64,000 nucleotides of DNA from Dermacentor variabilis (GCF_050947875.1 NC_134576.1:54998255-55062254), one strand, 5' to 3'. Counted from the first letter of the stretch, positions 31,807 to 45,130 are shown. Made by a program: numbers and translations. Notes: generated by a model not told the origin, from the sequence alone.

Positions 31807-34800
31807 GCAACCAAGTCAATATGTACATGGTATTCTATCATTGGGCAACTGATAAAAATTGTCTCCAAGTCCAGGGTGAATGCAGCACTAAGTTTCTAAG
31901 CAGCTTTAACAAGACTTTCCTTCTGTTGCACTTCATGCAGTCTTTAATATCTTTTTAATAAAAACTAAGCTATCTTTAAGAATAAAGCCTACCTTTCAAA
32001 AATAGGCATGTGCAGACAGCATTCCGAGTAGTATTCATCACAACAGGCACAGCTCTCATGCAACGTTGCTGCCACATGGCAGACACAAGGGGGGGGGGGC
32101 AATCCTTCTGAGCTGTTAAGAATTCACCCCACCTAGAATGCACAATCACTTATAACAGTGCTACAATAAACTTCTCAATGTGTGGGCTAACAAGCGGTTG
32201 AAGCCAAAGTGCTTCATGCAGTCTTGCTTGTCACACGAGGTATTGGAAGCACGTGGAATAATATCCACAACGCAAGTGAAAATTTGCCGGATAGCTTCGA
32301 AAAGAGTTCCCATTCATACAACCAAAACTTGGAATAAATGCAGAATCTTGTTTTTATCTCCGACGTACCCTCCCCTCCTCTTCCTCTGTCCCGCTTTGGC
32401 GCTCGAGGAATCTGGTCACATCATGCATAGATGCACTGGTTGACACAGCTCCTGTAATTGCAAAATGGCTAAATAGTCCCACATACTTGGAAGTTTCAGA
32501 ACAACTGGTGATATAATTTGACACAGACACTGAGCATGTCACAGCCTAGTGCTTGCGAAAAGAATGGAATTGCAGTTGCTTGCTCATGCATTATGGCACT
32601 ATGCATTACATGGGAAATTTTCATTAGATGAAGGCTAAAACAGTGAAGTTGGCATGTGCGTGCAGCATTGCAGTCCCTCCCGATTACACAATCAGGCCAC
32701 TCTTTGTGCACCAACAAATGTGCATTCAGTGCGAGTAAACATGACTCCATTCTACCGAATGCAACTTCGTGTGTGGCATAATACTGTATTTCTTTTACAT
32801 TCTGGATTACTGTGGAAGTGTGAAGAGAAAACAGCCACTCTTAAGCAAAAACTTTAGATCTTTCTTTTTGCCGCTGCCAGTTATTATAGAAAGAAGAGGT
32901 GCTTGGGGTAAAAATTTATTGCACTAATATTTTTTGTCGAGGAAAGTCTTCGACTGTGCTTGCATAGCTTGTACTTCTCAGCACGCTCAACACTGTTCAT
33001 GATGTCCCTGGAGTATAACACACGTCAAGCGTATGGCACATCCATAACGCAAAATGACTATCATGTCACAGTAATGTGCAATCTTGAATATTTGTATAAT
33101 AATTGTGATGGTTTCTCAATCGGATTACTGATGGCAGCACTGCTCATATGGCTCTCAGATAACTATGTTAAGACACCCAATAACAAACAGCACAGACGAG
33201 GAGACAACGGGACAGAGCACCTCCTCGTTGTCTTCTCTTGTGTGCTGCATGTTATGTGGCGCTTTAAAATAGTGATAGCGAATAGATATCAACTTGCCCA
33301 ACAAGAAGTTCTCTTGTGGCTCTCGGAGTAACGGCACAATCTGAGTATACAGGACAAGCAGTTTTATTCAATGTTTCTTTTTTTATTGGAACATTCCGCA
33401 GGCCCATCACGGCCCAAGCAGGAGGGAGAACATAAAAAGGTGTTGTCTTGGTGTAGTGCTCCATATGGCCTAAGCACATCTTCAGGCACAAGTGTTTTTT
33501 CCACGTCGTTTCTAAATTTGGAGCCACTGCAGCGTTCATGCACGTGGCAGCACTTTCATCTCTTTGGAAAACCATACTAATTTTGTAAAATGTAGTGAAC
33601 AAGACGAAAGCTTTAAATGAGTATGTATACTTAGATCATTTCCCTTTCTCATGCTGTTGAAAGCAGAAGTGGCCTATTTTTCTAAGCCAAATGACCATAA
33701 ACATCAGATCAGTTTCCGGGAACCTTCCACATTCTGCAGAATAAGACTTGAAAGGCACCTGAAAAGATTCGGAAATGACCAACAGAGCTGATCTCAGGCT
33801 TATAGATGAAATCAACACTAATAAAGCTGGATAAACCAAAGGCTGGCTAACTTGACAGCTGCACATAGCCTGCCTGTTGCCAGTATGTCACAGTGGTTTG
33901 AGGACCTGCAAAAGTGACGTACAGGTTGCCATAGTATAGCCAGTAATGTATACCGCAGATGCGAGGTATTGGAGAATTCAGCTTCAAATCTTCATAGACA
34001 TTAACGACCTCATTCTATCTGTCTAGGCAGATAAATTCATCATCACGAACCGCCCTGTCAACTATCTAGCCTACTTCAAAACATCAGCTTCCTGTTTCGA
34101 CACTGGAGATGCAGCCATACGCTGTCCTAATTGCCTTTACAATCAGGCCACAGCGACTTGGAGATTGCCACTTTCTTTAATATGTCCAAAGCTTTTCTTT
34201 TTTGTCATGAGACCGAAGCTCCTGACCAATTATCAATATAGTCACAGAAAAGAGCACTGATAGATGTCAAGGCACCATTCAGTCAGTTGAGTTTCTTTGG
34301 CAGCTGTATGAGCAGCTTCAAGTACCAGAATCAACAGCCAAGTTTTCATGCACAACGCCTAGCTAGCTCCAGCAGGGCCAACACAATCCAAGAGTGGCTG
34401 GCTCGGAACATCAGTGGCTGTTAACCTCAATGTAGCCACACCCAATTCCTAAGAAAAACCTGCTACGCTGATATATACGGGCATTGCGATTAAAAGGTAG
34501 ACTAACTACAGCCACAAATAGTTAAAAACTTGCTAGAAGCTGTTATTGTGAAGGCCATGCCTAACATCGACATGCACTATGTAATACGAGGATTCTGCGG
34601 TTGTCAAACTTAAAACCAGTCAATAATTGATGCAGGATATTACCTTATTGAACTAACTTGAAAGCAGTGTTAAAATAATATAAAACACTTGGAATTATTA
34701 TTTTTATTCTCGACTGAAATATTCCTGCTATCTCCTGGTACATAGCTTTTATTCCTTTCAAAAGATGTGCTGCGCCAGTAACTATATTAGCCTTTCTGGA

Positions 34801-37530
34801 CGTGTGCTTAGAATTACGTGGTGTTCAAATGAAGCAACAAATTTTCTGCATGGCACTTTCTAATTGACATTTTGGAAGCAGTGAACAAGCAAGCAGTGTA
34901 GGAGAGTGAAACGAGGAGCATGTCTAAAGAACTTCTTGAGGTGTACAACTGAAGCAACATGTTAGGATTCTTACTGCACCATCAGCTATTAAATATCCGT
35001 GCACTACATCCACAAGCTACAAAAGCAATGTGTCAAAGGAAACATGCTTTCGTGTAAAGACAGTCGCATGTATAAACTGGTACAACCTTGTTCAGATAGG
35101 AGTGGCCTCAAGACATTTGCAGAATTCAGCCAATGTGCAGATATAGGCGTAAACAAAAATGTACACCTACATCACAAAAAGTCGCATCAACTTGATACCA
35201 AAATGTGCAAACAAGTTTGTCAAGCAAATGTGGTGCTGTAGAGGTCAAAGCAAGATCGTGCAATGTCACGGGCATGCACCAAATGCACAACTATCAAGTG
35301 AAGAAAACGCGAATAAATAGGGAATTCGGAAGAAAAGAATGATGCATGGGAAGTTGGAACACAGCGCTTGCTTCATTATTATACAATCGCAGAAACAAGG
35401 ACCACTGATAACCTGTACAAGTAAAGGCAGTTTTCTGGCAGACGCACATCAACGGACCCCACATGTAAAAGTGCCATATTATAGTAATGATGTATCTAGT
35501 GATTTCTCAGCTTTCTGAGAAAAGCACTACCCCTCAACAAAACAGTGACCGGATTGCTGTTACATGTTTGGCGTACCAAGCATATCCAAGCCTTCAATTA
35601 TGCCCAAGAAATTAATCATTTGGGCTCAATAAATATAAAGCAGATAACAATCCTCTCAACTGTAATGTGTATAAGGATTTAGTAGATGCGAAAACAAAAG
35701 ACCCAGAATTTTCACAAGTGGTGATATATCCTCGTGTCTGCAGTGCTTACACACCAATATGAAAGATTACCAGTGAGTCCTATGAAACTACTAGGTCTGC
35801 TGTTTTCGCACAAAATACAAATATGGCATACTGCGTTCCCACAGTATGCCATCACTATCTTGAAATGCCCGTTACAGTATGGGCCTCTCATATCCCAACC
35901 TTATGAACGAATGCTTCAAAATCACTAGGTGACATTCATCGTAACTTACTTAACTCCACAAATTAGTATTTCTAACATTTGTCCGTCCACACGTTGAGTT
36001 TGCACCTTCAATGTGGTCGTGTCATCATGAGTACTTAATCTGTATGCTGGAAGCCATACAAAATGAAGCTAGTGATTCAATTTCCTGCAACTTCAGTCCT
36101 TATTGCGGCGTAAGTAAAACTTGACCTTGCGCTTCGTACACTTAACAGTCATTGTGACAGGGCACTTTTGTCAGTGCTCCATAATTATGTTCATAAAATT
36201 TAGTCGCAACCGTGCTGCCGCAACAAGCATGTTGCATATTAAGACTCAATAATTAAGGTTTACTCACATGTTTGGAAACCCAGATGCGTCTAATTTCTCG
36301 ATGTTACCATAAGTCATTCGATTGCTCAATTCACTTTTGACTGCACGGTCATGCAAGCAAAGATGAATTTAAAGAACTCCTGATCCTGCATTCTTGGTCT
36401 TAAAATTGTGCTATTCTGCTGGTGTTTATTTTTCATGCTTTTAAGCTGCACTTTCTCTACGATGTTTAATTAGGTGTGCGAGTGATACGTGTGTGCTAAA
36501 ATTATCTGTTTTATATGTTACACTGACCTGTTGTTTTTTATTCAGCATTCTAGGACAAACTCAACCATTAGGGAATTTTTATCAAATAGATGTAGCAGCC
36601 TGGCTTTCTCTTTAATGCACACGTAAACTGCTTCACAATCAAACAGGAGTACCACCCATAAGCTAAAGAGAGAGCCTATACAGTTTCATAAATTCACAAT
36701 ATTGGCTATTTATAGCTTAGAACAGCAAAACAAAGTCAAGTTTTCTATCTGACTGACTTTATTTGTCGCCACAGTTTGCGCTTGCCATGGAGAATTTACA
36801 TGAAGTCACAATTGCTCTGAAACGCCAGCAGTCAGTGATGCTACTGTGCTTAGTACACATGTATCAGACAGCCAAAATAATCTGGTACTGTGCCTGAACG
36901 CAGCTGATGCCTGGAGCACAGGTACCTTCCTCCACAACGATACAGTGACAGCCAAGCGATCCAGACATGCACCCACCGCGCACACAGACATGCAAATGAC
37001 ATGCCTGCTGTGATGCCCTAAGAAGTCACTGGAAACGAACAACTTTCACCTGCGCAGCAAACATGCAATAATGTCAAAACCAAAATCATTGACGAGACCT
37101 GCCAAATAACAGATGAGATGTCCTGACATTTCTGTTGATTCTGCTATGCCATTTTAATTACTTTTGGTAGCTATAGTGCAGTTACGGCTGACAATTCAAA
37201 AGAAAACCGGGCAAAATGCAGTCTGGAGCATTCAATTTGTTATTGCGTAGAAAGAAGTGCCCGAAAATGCAGGTTAAATGGATTACGATCAAAAATCAAT
37301 GCGAAACCGCAGGACAAAGAGAAGGACACAGACCACAGCGCTGACTAACAACCAAGTGTCTTTTTTCCAGTCAGCACACATGTACTTACCACTATCGCGA
37401 AGAAAAAACAAAAATACACTAAAGAGACAGAAATTCAGCATGCGCAGGTGCAATAATTTGTAATCAATGAGATAGGAAAGTCATCTCCTTCGGAAGGAGT
37501 GAAATGGAGGCGAGGCTTACATATAGGTTG
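31807..37530. other. AT-rich gene-poor stretch, no gene seen
   Basis: Mostly AT-rich sequence. It has a G11 run (32090-32100) and an imperfect inverted repeat at about 33186-33250 (CAGCACAGACGAGGAGACAA against a diverged reverse complement). Open frames are short and without similarity. Confidence 0.5.
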
Positions 37531-38290
37531 CCGTATCATGAATTGTGCTGAGCTGTACATATTTCTGTGTTTATCTGGTCGATATCACTCCTGAGTTTTC
37601 TGCTGTTTATCTTAAGGTGTTTCAATCTTTTGAGAAGGCCATGCCTAGCATTCCAGAGATGTAGCAGGTGCTTATCCATGTGTGGTTGCTTGGCGTCTTC
37701 TTGTTTGAGTCAAATGTGTTTCTGCGTTTTTTGGTGTAACATATATCGATCCACTCCTGTTGGGAGCCGTGCTCCCTGACCGCCGACCTCTCGTGCCTCA
37801 CCTTGTCCCATTCCGCGACCCACTGCTTTCTAACCCTCTCGGCAAACCATATCGTGTCGACCATGATGCAGAATAGAGTATGGTCGCTCGTGAGCGTGCC
37901 ATACGTATTGTGCCACGAATCTGGCAATGACCCTTTGCTGTGTGTGAGGTCGAGTGTGGTGTCCTTCTCAACCATGTTGCTATGTACGGTCGACGAGTTG
38001 GTTGCTTAGTACATAATGGGAGTTTTGTGTCTTGTATGTGTTCTTGGAGGCGGTTTGCCGAGGTGTGTTTTTTTGTGTACCCCCAAGCAGTATGTGCGGT
38101 GTTGAAGTCTCTCCCTACTAGGCGCCAAAAGTAGGTACATGGGCACATTTCAATGGCTCCCTTATGTAGCCGATTTCTTCTCGAGGATGGTTGTAGCTGC
38201 TCGCGATGTAAATTTCAGGAGAATTTTCTTATTTTTGATGTTTCCGACAAGGTGTATGATGGTTGTGGACTGATATCCTGTGCGTGATTT
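37530..38290 (-). pseudogene. I-like non-LTR retrotransposon endonuclease fragment (decayed)
   Basis: Pieces of an APE endonuclease in several frames: VGRDFNTAHTAWGYTKKHTS (the GDFN catalytic motif with G changed to R), a TLDLTHSKGSL segment, SDHTLFCI (the catalytic SDH), then the linker to RT, DKHLLHLWNARHGLLKRLK. Multiple frameshifts. It ends before any RT motif. I-like placement comes from the wording of these motifs. Confidence 0.8.
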
Positions 38291-38366
38291 CTACGGCCGT
38301 CGTTTGACGCGAGCTTACGGCATTGTGCTCATTGACTTCTACATACGTAGCGAACCAGCGTAAGCG

Positions 38367-38459
38367 AGAGTGAGTGAGTGAGTGAGTGAGTGAGTGAGTG
38401 AGTGAGTGAGTGAGTGAGTGAGTGAGTGAGTGAGTGAGTGAGTGAGTGAGTGAGTGAGT
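38367..38459 (+). repeat. (GAGT)n microsatellite, about 23 units, next to a retroelement 3' end
   Basis: A continuous GTGA/GAGT repeat. On the minus strand it follows TTTTAATAAAGTCTTT (a poly(A)-signal-like motif), so it may be the (ACTC)n tail of a minus-strand retroelement whose body (about 38460-38560) is too short to classify. Confidence 0.8.
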
Positions 38460-38559
38460 AAAGACTTTATTAAAACAAATTGGGATGTGAACACCTTATA
38501 CGGGTTATACAATTGAACGTCCCTATAGCCATGTCATGTGGTCATGTCATGTTAAAACG

Positions 38560-39780
38560 ACGACGGCATTTGTACTCCACCGGAGAAACGTTAAGGCCTT
38601 GGGCGGTCATGAAGTCGGTCCAATGTGACGCAGTTTCTAGATAGCGTAAGCTGCTACGAGGACAGCACGCCTGTCCCGAAGATAGTGCAAATCTAACGCG
38701 GCACCTCAAAATGCAAGCTCTCACGCACACAAAAAAGGAAGACAAGTGGCACAGGGCACACGCGCCAAATGTTTCAAAGAGCTGGCTGGCTTTGGAACGT
38801 GAGAAGCAAGGTAGTCATCGTGGGCTAACGGCTTCAGCATCAGGTAGCTCCGCTGTGAGGCCGAGGTTCTAATCGCGCCGACGAAGGCGTTTACTTTTTT
38901 AAAGTGAATGCGAATATATGCAGCAAGAGCCCGAGCAGCGGCTGACCGACCCAGGCGGAACCAGAAAATGGCTGGCAAAGAAAAGCTATCAAGGAAAAAT
39001 GTAACTACCGAAAGCTGTCGTTACGAAAGACCTGCCCAGACAAAAAGTTAAAATTGCAATATGTATCTCGACGCTTCGCCACAGAGCACGCGTCAGTGCG
39101 CACGAAAGTCGTAACAGGAAGTGAATAAGGATGCCGCCCACCACGTCTTTCGTGAGTGTCACATCACGACTACTGCGCATGGGCACACCATTTCCCACCG
39201 AAGCACCAGTGGCCAGAAGAGCGCTCGCAGTGCCGTTCCGCGTCCCCTATATTGGTCTATGATATTGTACATTGTTCTGCTAAGCCTTCAGCATTCTTCC
39301 CTTTACCTTTGAACAAACCAGAGGGACAGCAGATCCCACATCTTAGCGTTTTGCAGCCTCCTCCTTCATCCTGTGTGGATGACAGCTTTCCCTTTCATCA
39401 CACTCCCTCCACCATACGGGTTTCCACGGAAGCGTCTTGTATTAAGAGTTCTTGTGGCGCTGAGTTATCGGCTATTAATGCCTGGTTGTGGGATGATCTA
39501 GGCCGCTGGTTAGCTCACACACTAGGGCGATCTCCAACTACAGCCACACTTCCACGCACTTACAACACATTCTCGACTAAGACAAAGTCCACTTTATTTC
39601 AACACACAGCACTAAAAAATTATAACGACGCTGAGCGCCGTATAGGCGAAGGGCCAAAGAAGGATCGACAGAGGCCAAGACGCCATTTAAAGGACACCGG
39701 CAGCAGGATGCTGCAAGTGATATTGTCCGGTTACAATCTACTCACAAATTAAGTTCCTGTAGAGTATATCTTATGTACAT
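38560..39780. other. Stretch with one unclassified open frame
   Basis: A plus-strand frame at 39156-39752 (198 codons, from ATG) has no recognisable domain; a frame of this length can arise by chance in a window this size. Otherwise nothing identified. Confidence 0.35.
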
Positions 39781-39849
39781 TTAGCATATACAGTACAAAA
39801 ATTAAGGAAAAACGTCCACTCAACAAGACGAAAATTGGCACACATTAAT

Positions 39850-40120
39850 AAACAAACTAGACGAATACGTGATCAATTTTCTTTATGTGAATTACAAATT
39901 GTTTAGTTTAGTTGGTAACATGCACTTTATCGTTTGCTTACTATAGGTGGTCCTTGAGAAGGATATGCTCTCCAGTTCCCAAGGGTGCTTGAATTATGTA
40001 TACTTGTTCGTTTAGTTAAATTTGCAAGTTCTAGGATAAATGGGAGATTGTGTTCAACGCCTACATTGTAGCATTTCATAAGAATGAATTTATATAAATC
40101 AAATGCAGGAAGCAATCTCA
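39850..40120 (-). pseudogene. CR1/L2-like non-LTR retrotransposon C-terminal fragment
   Basis: The minus strand encodes MLPAFDLYKFILMKCYNVGV...ELANLTKRTSIHN, then GNWRAYPS and, in a shifted frame, RTTYSKQTIKCMLPTKLN. This is the pattern of the conserved C-terminal tail after the RT in CR1/L2-type ORF2 proteins. A frame break near 39960 and truncation make it dead. Confidence 0.6.
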
Positions 40121-40220
40121 GGTAATCAAAAATAGGCTTAGTGTGGGAGTGATAGGAACATTTACGGTTATTCGCACTGCTTTCTCCTGCAATCTGTGGA
40201 AGTTTGCGATGGTAGTCATA

Positions 40221-40330
40221 GGATAGGATAGGGATAACTTTAACGAACTGCCGGCAAACGACGGTTTAAAGCGTCGTGACGCTGGCCAAGCGTCGACCCG
40301 GGGTTATACCCTACTCTGCACTAGCCCAGT
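40221..40330 (-). mobile_element. 110 bp 5'-truncated retroelement insertion with 11 bp target duplication
   Basis: Flanked by TGGTAGTCATA at 40210-40220 and 40331-40341. On the minus strand the insert ends in short CCTAT repeats (AGTTATCCCTATCCTATCC), as expected for a non-LTR tail. The source family is unknown. A caution is that the core GGTAGTCA recurs nearby (40416-40431 inverted, 40502-40517). Confidence 0.55.
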
Positions 40331-40415
40331 TGGTAGTCATAGCAACCTTGTTATTGCACGCCGCTCACGTTTACAGACTATTCTCTTACACGGATAGGCG
40401 AAGTTATACAAACCA

Positions 40416-40517
40416 TGTGCTGACTACCAACGGAATATATCTAGTTTTGCATTTAACACAATTTTATCTTTAAAAATTTCATATTCACCGTAATAACTTT
40501 AGTTGGTAGTCAGCACA
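40416..40517. repeat. Inverted repeat, 16 bp perfect arms, 70 bp spacer
   Basis: TGTGCTGACTACCAAC (40416-40431) is the exact reverse complement of GTTGGTAGTCAGCACA (40502-40517). Confidence 0.9.
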
Positions 40518-41165
40518 CGCCCCGTGTTACTTCACCTGTCCATGTAAAAAAGTGGGTCTGTAAAAGAGATGAATGCTTCCAACTTGCCCAATTAGGCAAT
40601 CCTAATAAGTTTTGATTTTGAACTTCTTTATATTGAAGTTGTAAGACGCGCATTCTTCACGGCCTGTGCGACTGCGTTACGGATAAACGCAAAATTACTA
40701 GCGAGTTCAGTTTTGTCCTCCGCCTTTGTATGCTTTCTAATTGTTTATCGACTTACAATGCATTTTTAGTTGTTGCGTGGCGTATCAGATGCGTACAGTC
40801 TTCAATCCTGTTACGTAGACAACACCAGTAAGCCAACTTTCAAAAGGCCCGAATTAGCGTTACGACGTTATTACTGCGAAATGTCGCGCCTTGGTCACCA
40901 ACATCACACTTGAGTACGTCGTCAGTGGGGGCAGGAAACAGTCGACAAAAATGCGTTAGCACACTTGGAACATTCCTCTATAGTACCTGTGTGCTACTTC
41001 TACGAGAAAGTAAACTTTTAAGTTTCAAAAACTGTGCCTTAGGAATCTTTTAGTCATTTTACGAATTTTACTCGTACATATATTACGCGTTCATTTTTCG
41101 TTTTAAGAAACGGAAGCGTGACGCTAGCGATATAAACATAAGGACAGCAGCACGCGGTGAGGTGT

Positions 41166-43034
41166 CTAGCGACCGAAGTCGATAAACATTTTATGCGCAG
41201 TCCGCGATTTTCTCCCTCGCGGAGGGCTACACCCGAAAGCTGTGCGGTACGCCCGCAGTTTCATGACGGGAGCGTCGCACATGCGACGTGCCGTTCCCGC
41301 TGCATCCTCTGCATCGCAGACGGCATAGCACGAAGCCATGAAAAACAGTTGTTCTACTGCGGCGCTGTTGGTGAATGTGTCCACGTGACCACCCAGAGCA
41401 CCGCGAAGGGCGCGCAGAGCCATTGACACGGCCAGCGCTTCGGTCGCTTTCGCCGAGGCGTTAGGCGAAACGACGCCGAGGAGAGCCCGCGCTATTAGCC
41501 TTCCAGCTCCGCCGTAGTTCAGCACGGGATGCAGCTGGGAGTGGAAGAACGGGTAAGAGAATACGAGTGGCTCCACCGTCAGGTTCCGCTCCCCATGCCA
41601 CAAGTCACCTTGCACGCCGTCTATTCTGAGGATGTCGTAGAGTCCCGAAGCTGTCAGCTGGCGCCTCGCCTCTTTGAACGCCACCCATTCGGCGAAGAAC
41701 GAGTGCTGAGGGGCTGGAAGGTCACCCAGCTCCACGGACGCGTCCGCAGGGCTGCCGATGCTGGTTGGCGAAGCCCTGCCTGGGAGAATCAAGGCCAGTG
41801 GTTCGCGAGTGAAGTGTCCTTCCACGTGCGGGGCCGTAAGCAGGCTGAACCAAGCGAGTCCCGTCATCCGCTCCACCTCGCGCAGACACCGGTTCGTCAT
41901 CCTGGCCGGCATGAAACGAAGCGGGCGGTCACGGACGGTGGAGTTGCTGCCATCGACCATCCAGCCAATCTTCGTGAATGTCCGATAGACGATGTGTTGT
42001 GCCACATCATTTGGCTTCCGACCCCCAAATTCGAGCAGGCTGTTCAAAGTGCGGAGGACCCTCGTGCTCTCAACGCGGACAACTGTTTTTTCCGAGATGT
42101 TCACTGCTGGAGGCACCGCCGCACGGAGCGCATCGACCCACGCCTTAGCAGAAACTGCTGGCGTCAACGTTTCTGCCATCGTCTCAAGGTGCAAGTCTAG
42201 CGGCCCTCTTTCGGGGATCATCTCGGCGTTCTTGAGAAGAGTGCTCACCAGCGCGTCGATAGACCCCTTCTGCGCCATGTCCGCGGCTACTTCTTTGTCC
42301 AGCAGACCTAGCACTCTGAAGGCCCCCTCGACGCCAGCTCTGTATTTCTTGTTTTTTCCGGTCCTTCTGAAAACATCTGCCCATTTTCGCAGGCTCTTGC
42401 TCCGGCCAATGAAAACTGTGGCCGACTCACTTTCGTACGAATCAATGCGCAATTGGAACCACACGTGAATGTCCCAGTTTGCAGACAGGTCTACCAGTGA
42501 GCGGAGCACCGCGTGAGGGCTGCTACGCCACTGATGAGTCAGAACGCCGCGCTTCGTCAGGAACGTTCGCAGTTCGCTCGGATCCCGTTCGGCCCGCAAG
42601 CAGGAACTGACGAGGCCAGCCACCCTGTCGGAGACGGTGTCCGGTCTGACCGAAGGCGTGACCGAGTTCGTGGAGAGGACGGTGTTCAGTGCCTCCTTGA
42701 GCAGTCTTGCTTCGACCATCTCGCGCACGGACGGGACGGCGGCTCCTCGTCGCCAGCGGCCGCACACGAAGTCGTACAAGCTGCGGCAAGGATCGCGGGA
42801 CGCGTCCAGCGACGCCTGCACCTCCCAGCCGTACTTCTGACAGGCGTGGCTGTCGCACACTGCGCGCAACGTCGACAGCAGGTCGTAATTGCCGCGCACC
42901 AGGCTGCGTCGTGCAGCGACCGTCTCATCGGCCAGAGTCATCAACTTGATCAACATGGCGGCGCCCAAGAGGATGGCCAGAAATGTGGCCGCCTTGCGAG
43001 CACCCCGCAACAGCGTGATGCTCTGGTTCACCAT
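41166..43034 (-). CDS. M13 (neprilysin-like) peptidase homolog lacking the zinc site, intronless
   Basis: 622 aa from the first in-frame ATG at 43034; the frame is open 10 codons further, but only from GTG. Residue numbers below count from that GTG. Type II membrane layout: short cytoplasmic part, then a hydrophobic segment (about 25-44, AATFLAILLGAAMLIKLMTL). The ectodomain opens with the M13 cysteine pattern CDSHACQKYGW...DASRDPCRSLYDFVCGRW. Downstream, SYPFFHSQLHPVLNYGGAG matches the family block before the active site. At the place of HExxH the residues are ARALLG, so His, Glu and His are R526, A527 and G530. The downstream zinc-ligand Glu motif is not recognisable. LFFMASCYAVCD and AYRTAFGC near the end fit the C-terminal block, but the final CxVW-type motif is missing. 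Family members usually have 700-780 aa. Likely a catalytically dead paralog, expressed or pseudogenised; a 5' exon cannot be excluded. Confidence 0.85.
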   Translation of the reverse strand: MVNQSITLLRGARKAATFLAILLGAAMLIKLMTLADETVAARRSLVRGNYDLLSTLRAVCDSHACQKYGWEVQASLDASRDPCRSLYDFVCGRWRRGAAVPSVREMVEARLLKEALNTVLSTNSVTPSVRPDTVSDRVAGLVSSCLRAERDPSELRTFLTKRGVLTHQWRSSPHAVLRSLVDLSANWDIHVWFQLRIDSYESESATVFIGRSKSLRKWADVFRRTGKNKKYRAGVEGAFRVLGLLDKEVAADMAQKGSIDALVSTLLKNAEMIPERGPLDLHLETMAETLTPAVSAKAWVDALRAAVPPAVNISEKTVVRVESTRVLRTLNSLLEFGGRKPNDVAQHIVYRTFTKIGWMVDGSNSTVRDRPLRFMPARMTNRCLREVERMTGLAWFSLLTAPHVEGHFTREPLALILPGRASPTSIGSPADASVELGDLPAPQHSFFAEWVAFKEARRQLTASGLYDILRIDGVQGDLWHGERNLTVEPLVFSYPFFHSQLHPVLNYGGAGRLIARALLGVVSPNASAKATEALAVSMALRALRGALGGHVDTFTNSAAVEQLFFMASCYAVCDAEDAAGTARRMCDAPVMKLRAYRTAFGCSPPRGRKSRTAHKMFIDFGR

Positions 43035-43212
43035 CCTGTCCAGCAGCCTTTCACCGGCCTGCACATAATGAGTTTCCTGCGGTTACGGGCGGGCGAAACT
43101 TACGAAGATACGAACTAGGAACGCGAGCCAACTTGCAACTAAGTTTTGTAAATAATCGGTTGCATTTCTCCATTGGAACTAAATTGGCTAGGAGATGGAA
43201 TTCGCAGCGTGT

Positions 43213-44177
<965 letters not shown>

Positions 44178-44381
44178 GAAGCAGAGGCTAAGCGCCGCCG
44201 CCGAGAAGACCCTGCCGTTCGCGCCGCCGAAGCGGAGGCTCATCGCCGCCGTCGAGAGCAACCAGCAGTAAGCGAGGCTGAAGCAGAAGCTCATCGCCGC
44301 CGCCGAGAAGACCCTGCAGTTCGCGCCGCCGAAGCGGAGGCTCATCGCCGCCGTCGAGAGCAACCATGCAGCAGTAAGCGG
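44178..44381 (+). repeat. Minisatellite of four 51 bp units encoding Arg-rich 17-mers
   Basis: Units start at 44178, 44229, 44280 and 44331. In the open frame they read EAEAKRRRREDPAVRAA, EAEAHRRRREQPAVSEA, EAEAHRRRREDPAVRAA and EAEAHRRRREQP..., so units 1/3 and 2/4 pair as a 102 bp higher-order repeat. The frame (44148-44480) has no ATG; it may be an exon remnant or a coding-like repeat without function. Confidence 0.85.
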
Positions 44382-44539
44382 AAGCGGAGGGGGGCGGCCT
44401 GTACACCCAGCGGCAAACGATGGGGGCAGAAGCGCGCGCAGCAAGCGGACAACACGATAAAGGGAGGAGGGAAGAGATAGCAGCGACTGACTGATGCCGC
44501 TGACGGCGATAGTGAGTCAACCCCAGCTATCCGCCACAC

Positions 44540-45130
44540 AAGAACAGGGGGGGGGGGGGGACCCTTTCCTCCTCTTTCTGCATGGCGGCGACGGTGTTCT
44601 ATGCAGTCACGTTATCTTGACTCTCTAGCGGCGTCAGCGGCATCCAGCGGTATCAGTCGGTCGCTGCTAGCGCTGGGGGGATGAAAGGGGGGCGGGGCTG
44701 GTTACGAGGCCGACGACGACGCCGACGACGACGCGAAACCCAGGAACGGACGCCAAAGAGCTGCGCTCTAAAACACAGTAGCAAGAAACTGTGAATCACG
44801 ACACGAACTCTTTGTTGGGGGAATCTGTGCCCATAAAACAGGTTACACTAAAACCACAACGATAAAGGCGAGCCCAGTCGGCGATCGTCGAACATCTGAC
44901 CTGCCGGTCTAGCGCGTCGGTTTTTACACACGACGCGTCAAAGGTTCTAAGGCATTCACTGGTGTCCGCGTGCCTCCCAGAGAGTACAACACAATTCGTG
45001 TCTCGCGTACAATCGGATTATACAAGGTGCGGCGAGAACATACGCAACTGATAGACTCAACGATAACGTTCGAGTAGGTTCCAAATCATGCAGGCGCTTC
45101 TTGCGCCAAGCGATAACTTCAATTTGCTAG
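44540..45130 (-). repeat. Putative LTR-retroelement end fragment (unclassified)
   Basis: Contains a G14 run (44548-44561), a GACGACGCC-rich patch, and CCCAGGAACGGACGCCAAAG...GCTCTAAAA (44740-44774), which recurs at 54604-54637. On the minus strand a poly(A)-like CAACAAAGAGTT and a TATA-poor GC-rich stretch suggest an LTR/leader segment. Assignment is inference. Confidence 0.35.

Noticed and set aside
39156..39752. 198-codon open frame as a host gene
   Set aside because: No recognisable domain, no splice or promoter support; length is within chance expectation for this window.
41166..43064. Active neprilysin-type peptidase with a start at 43064
   Set aside because: The codon at 43064 is GTG, and the HExxH zinc site is absent.
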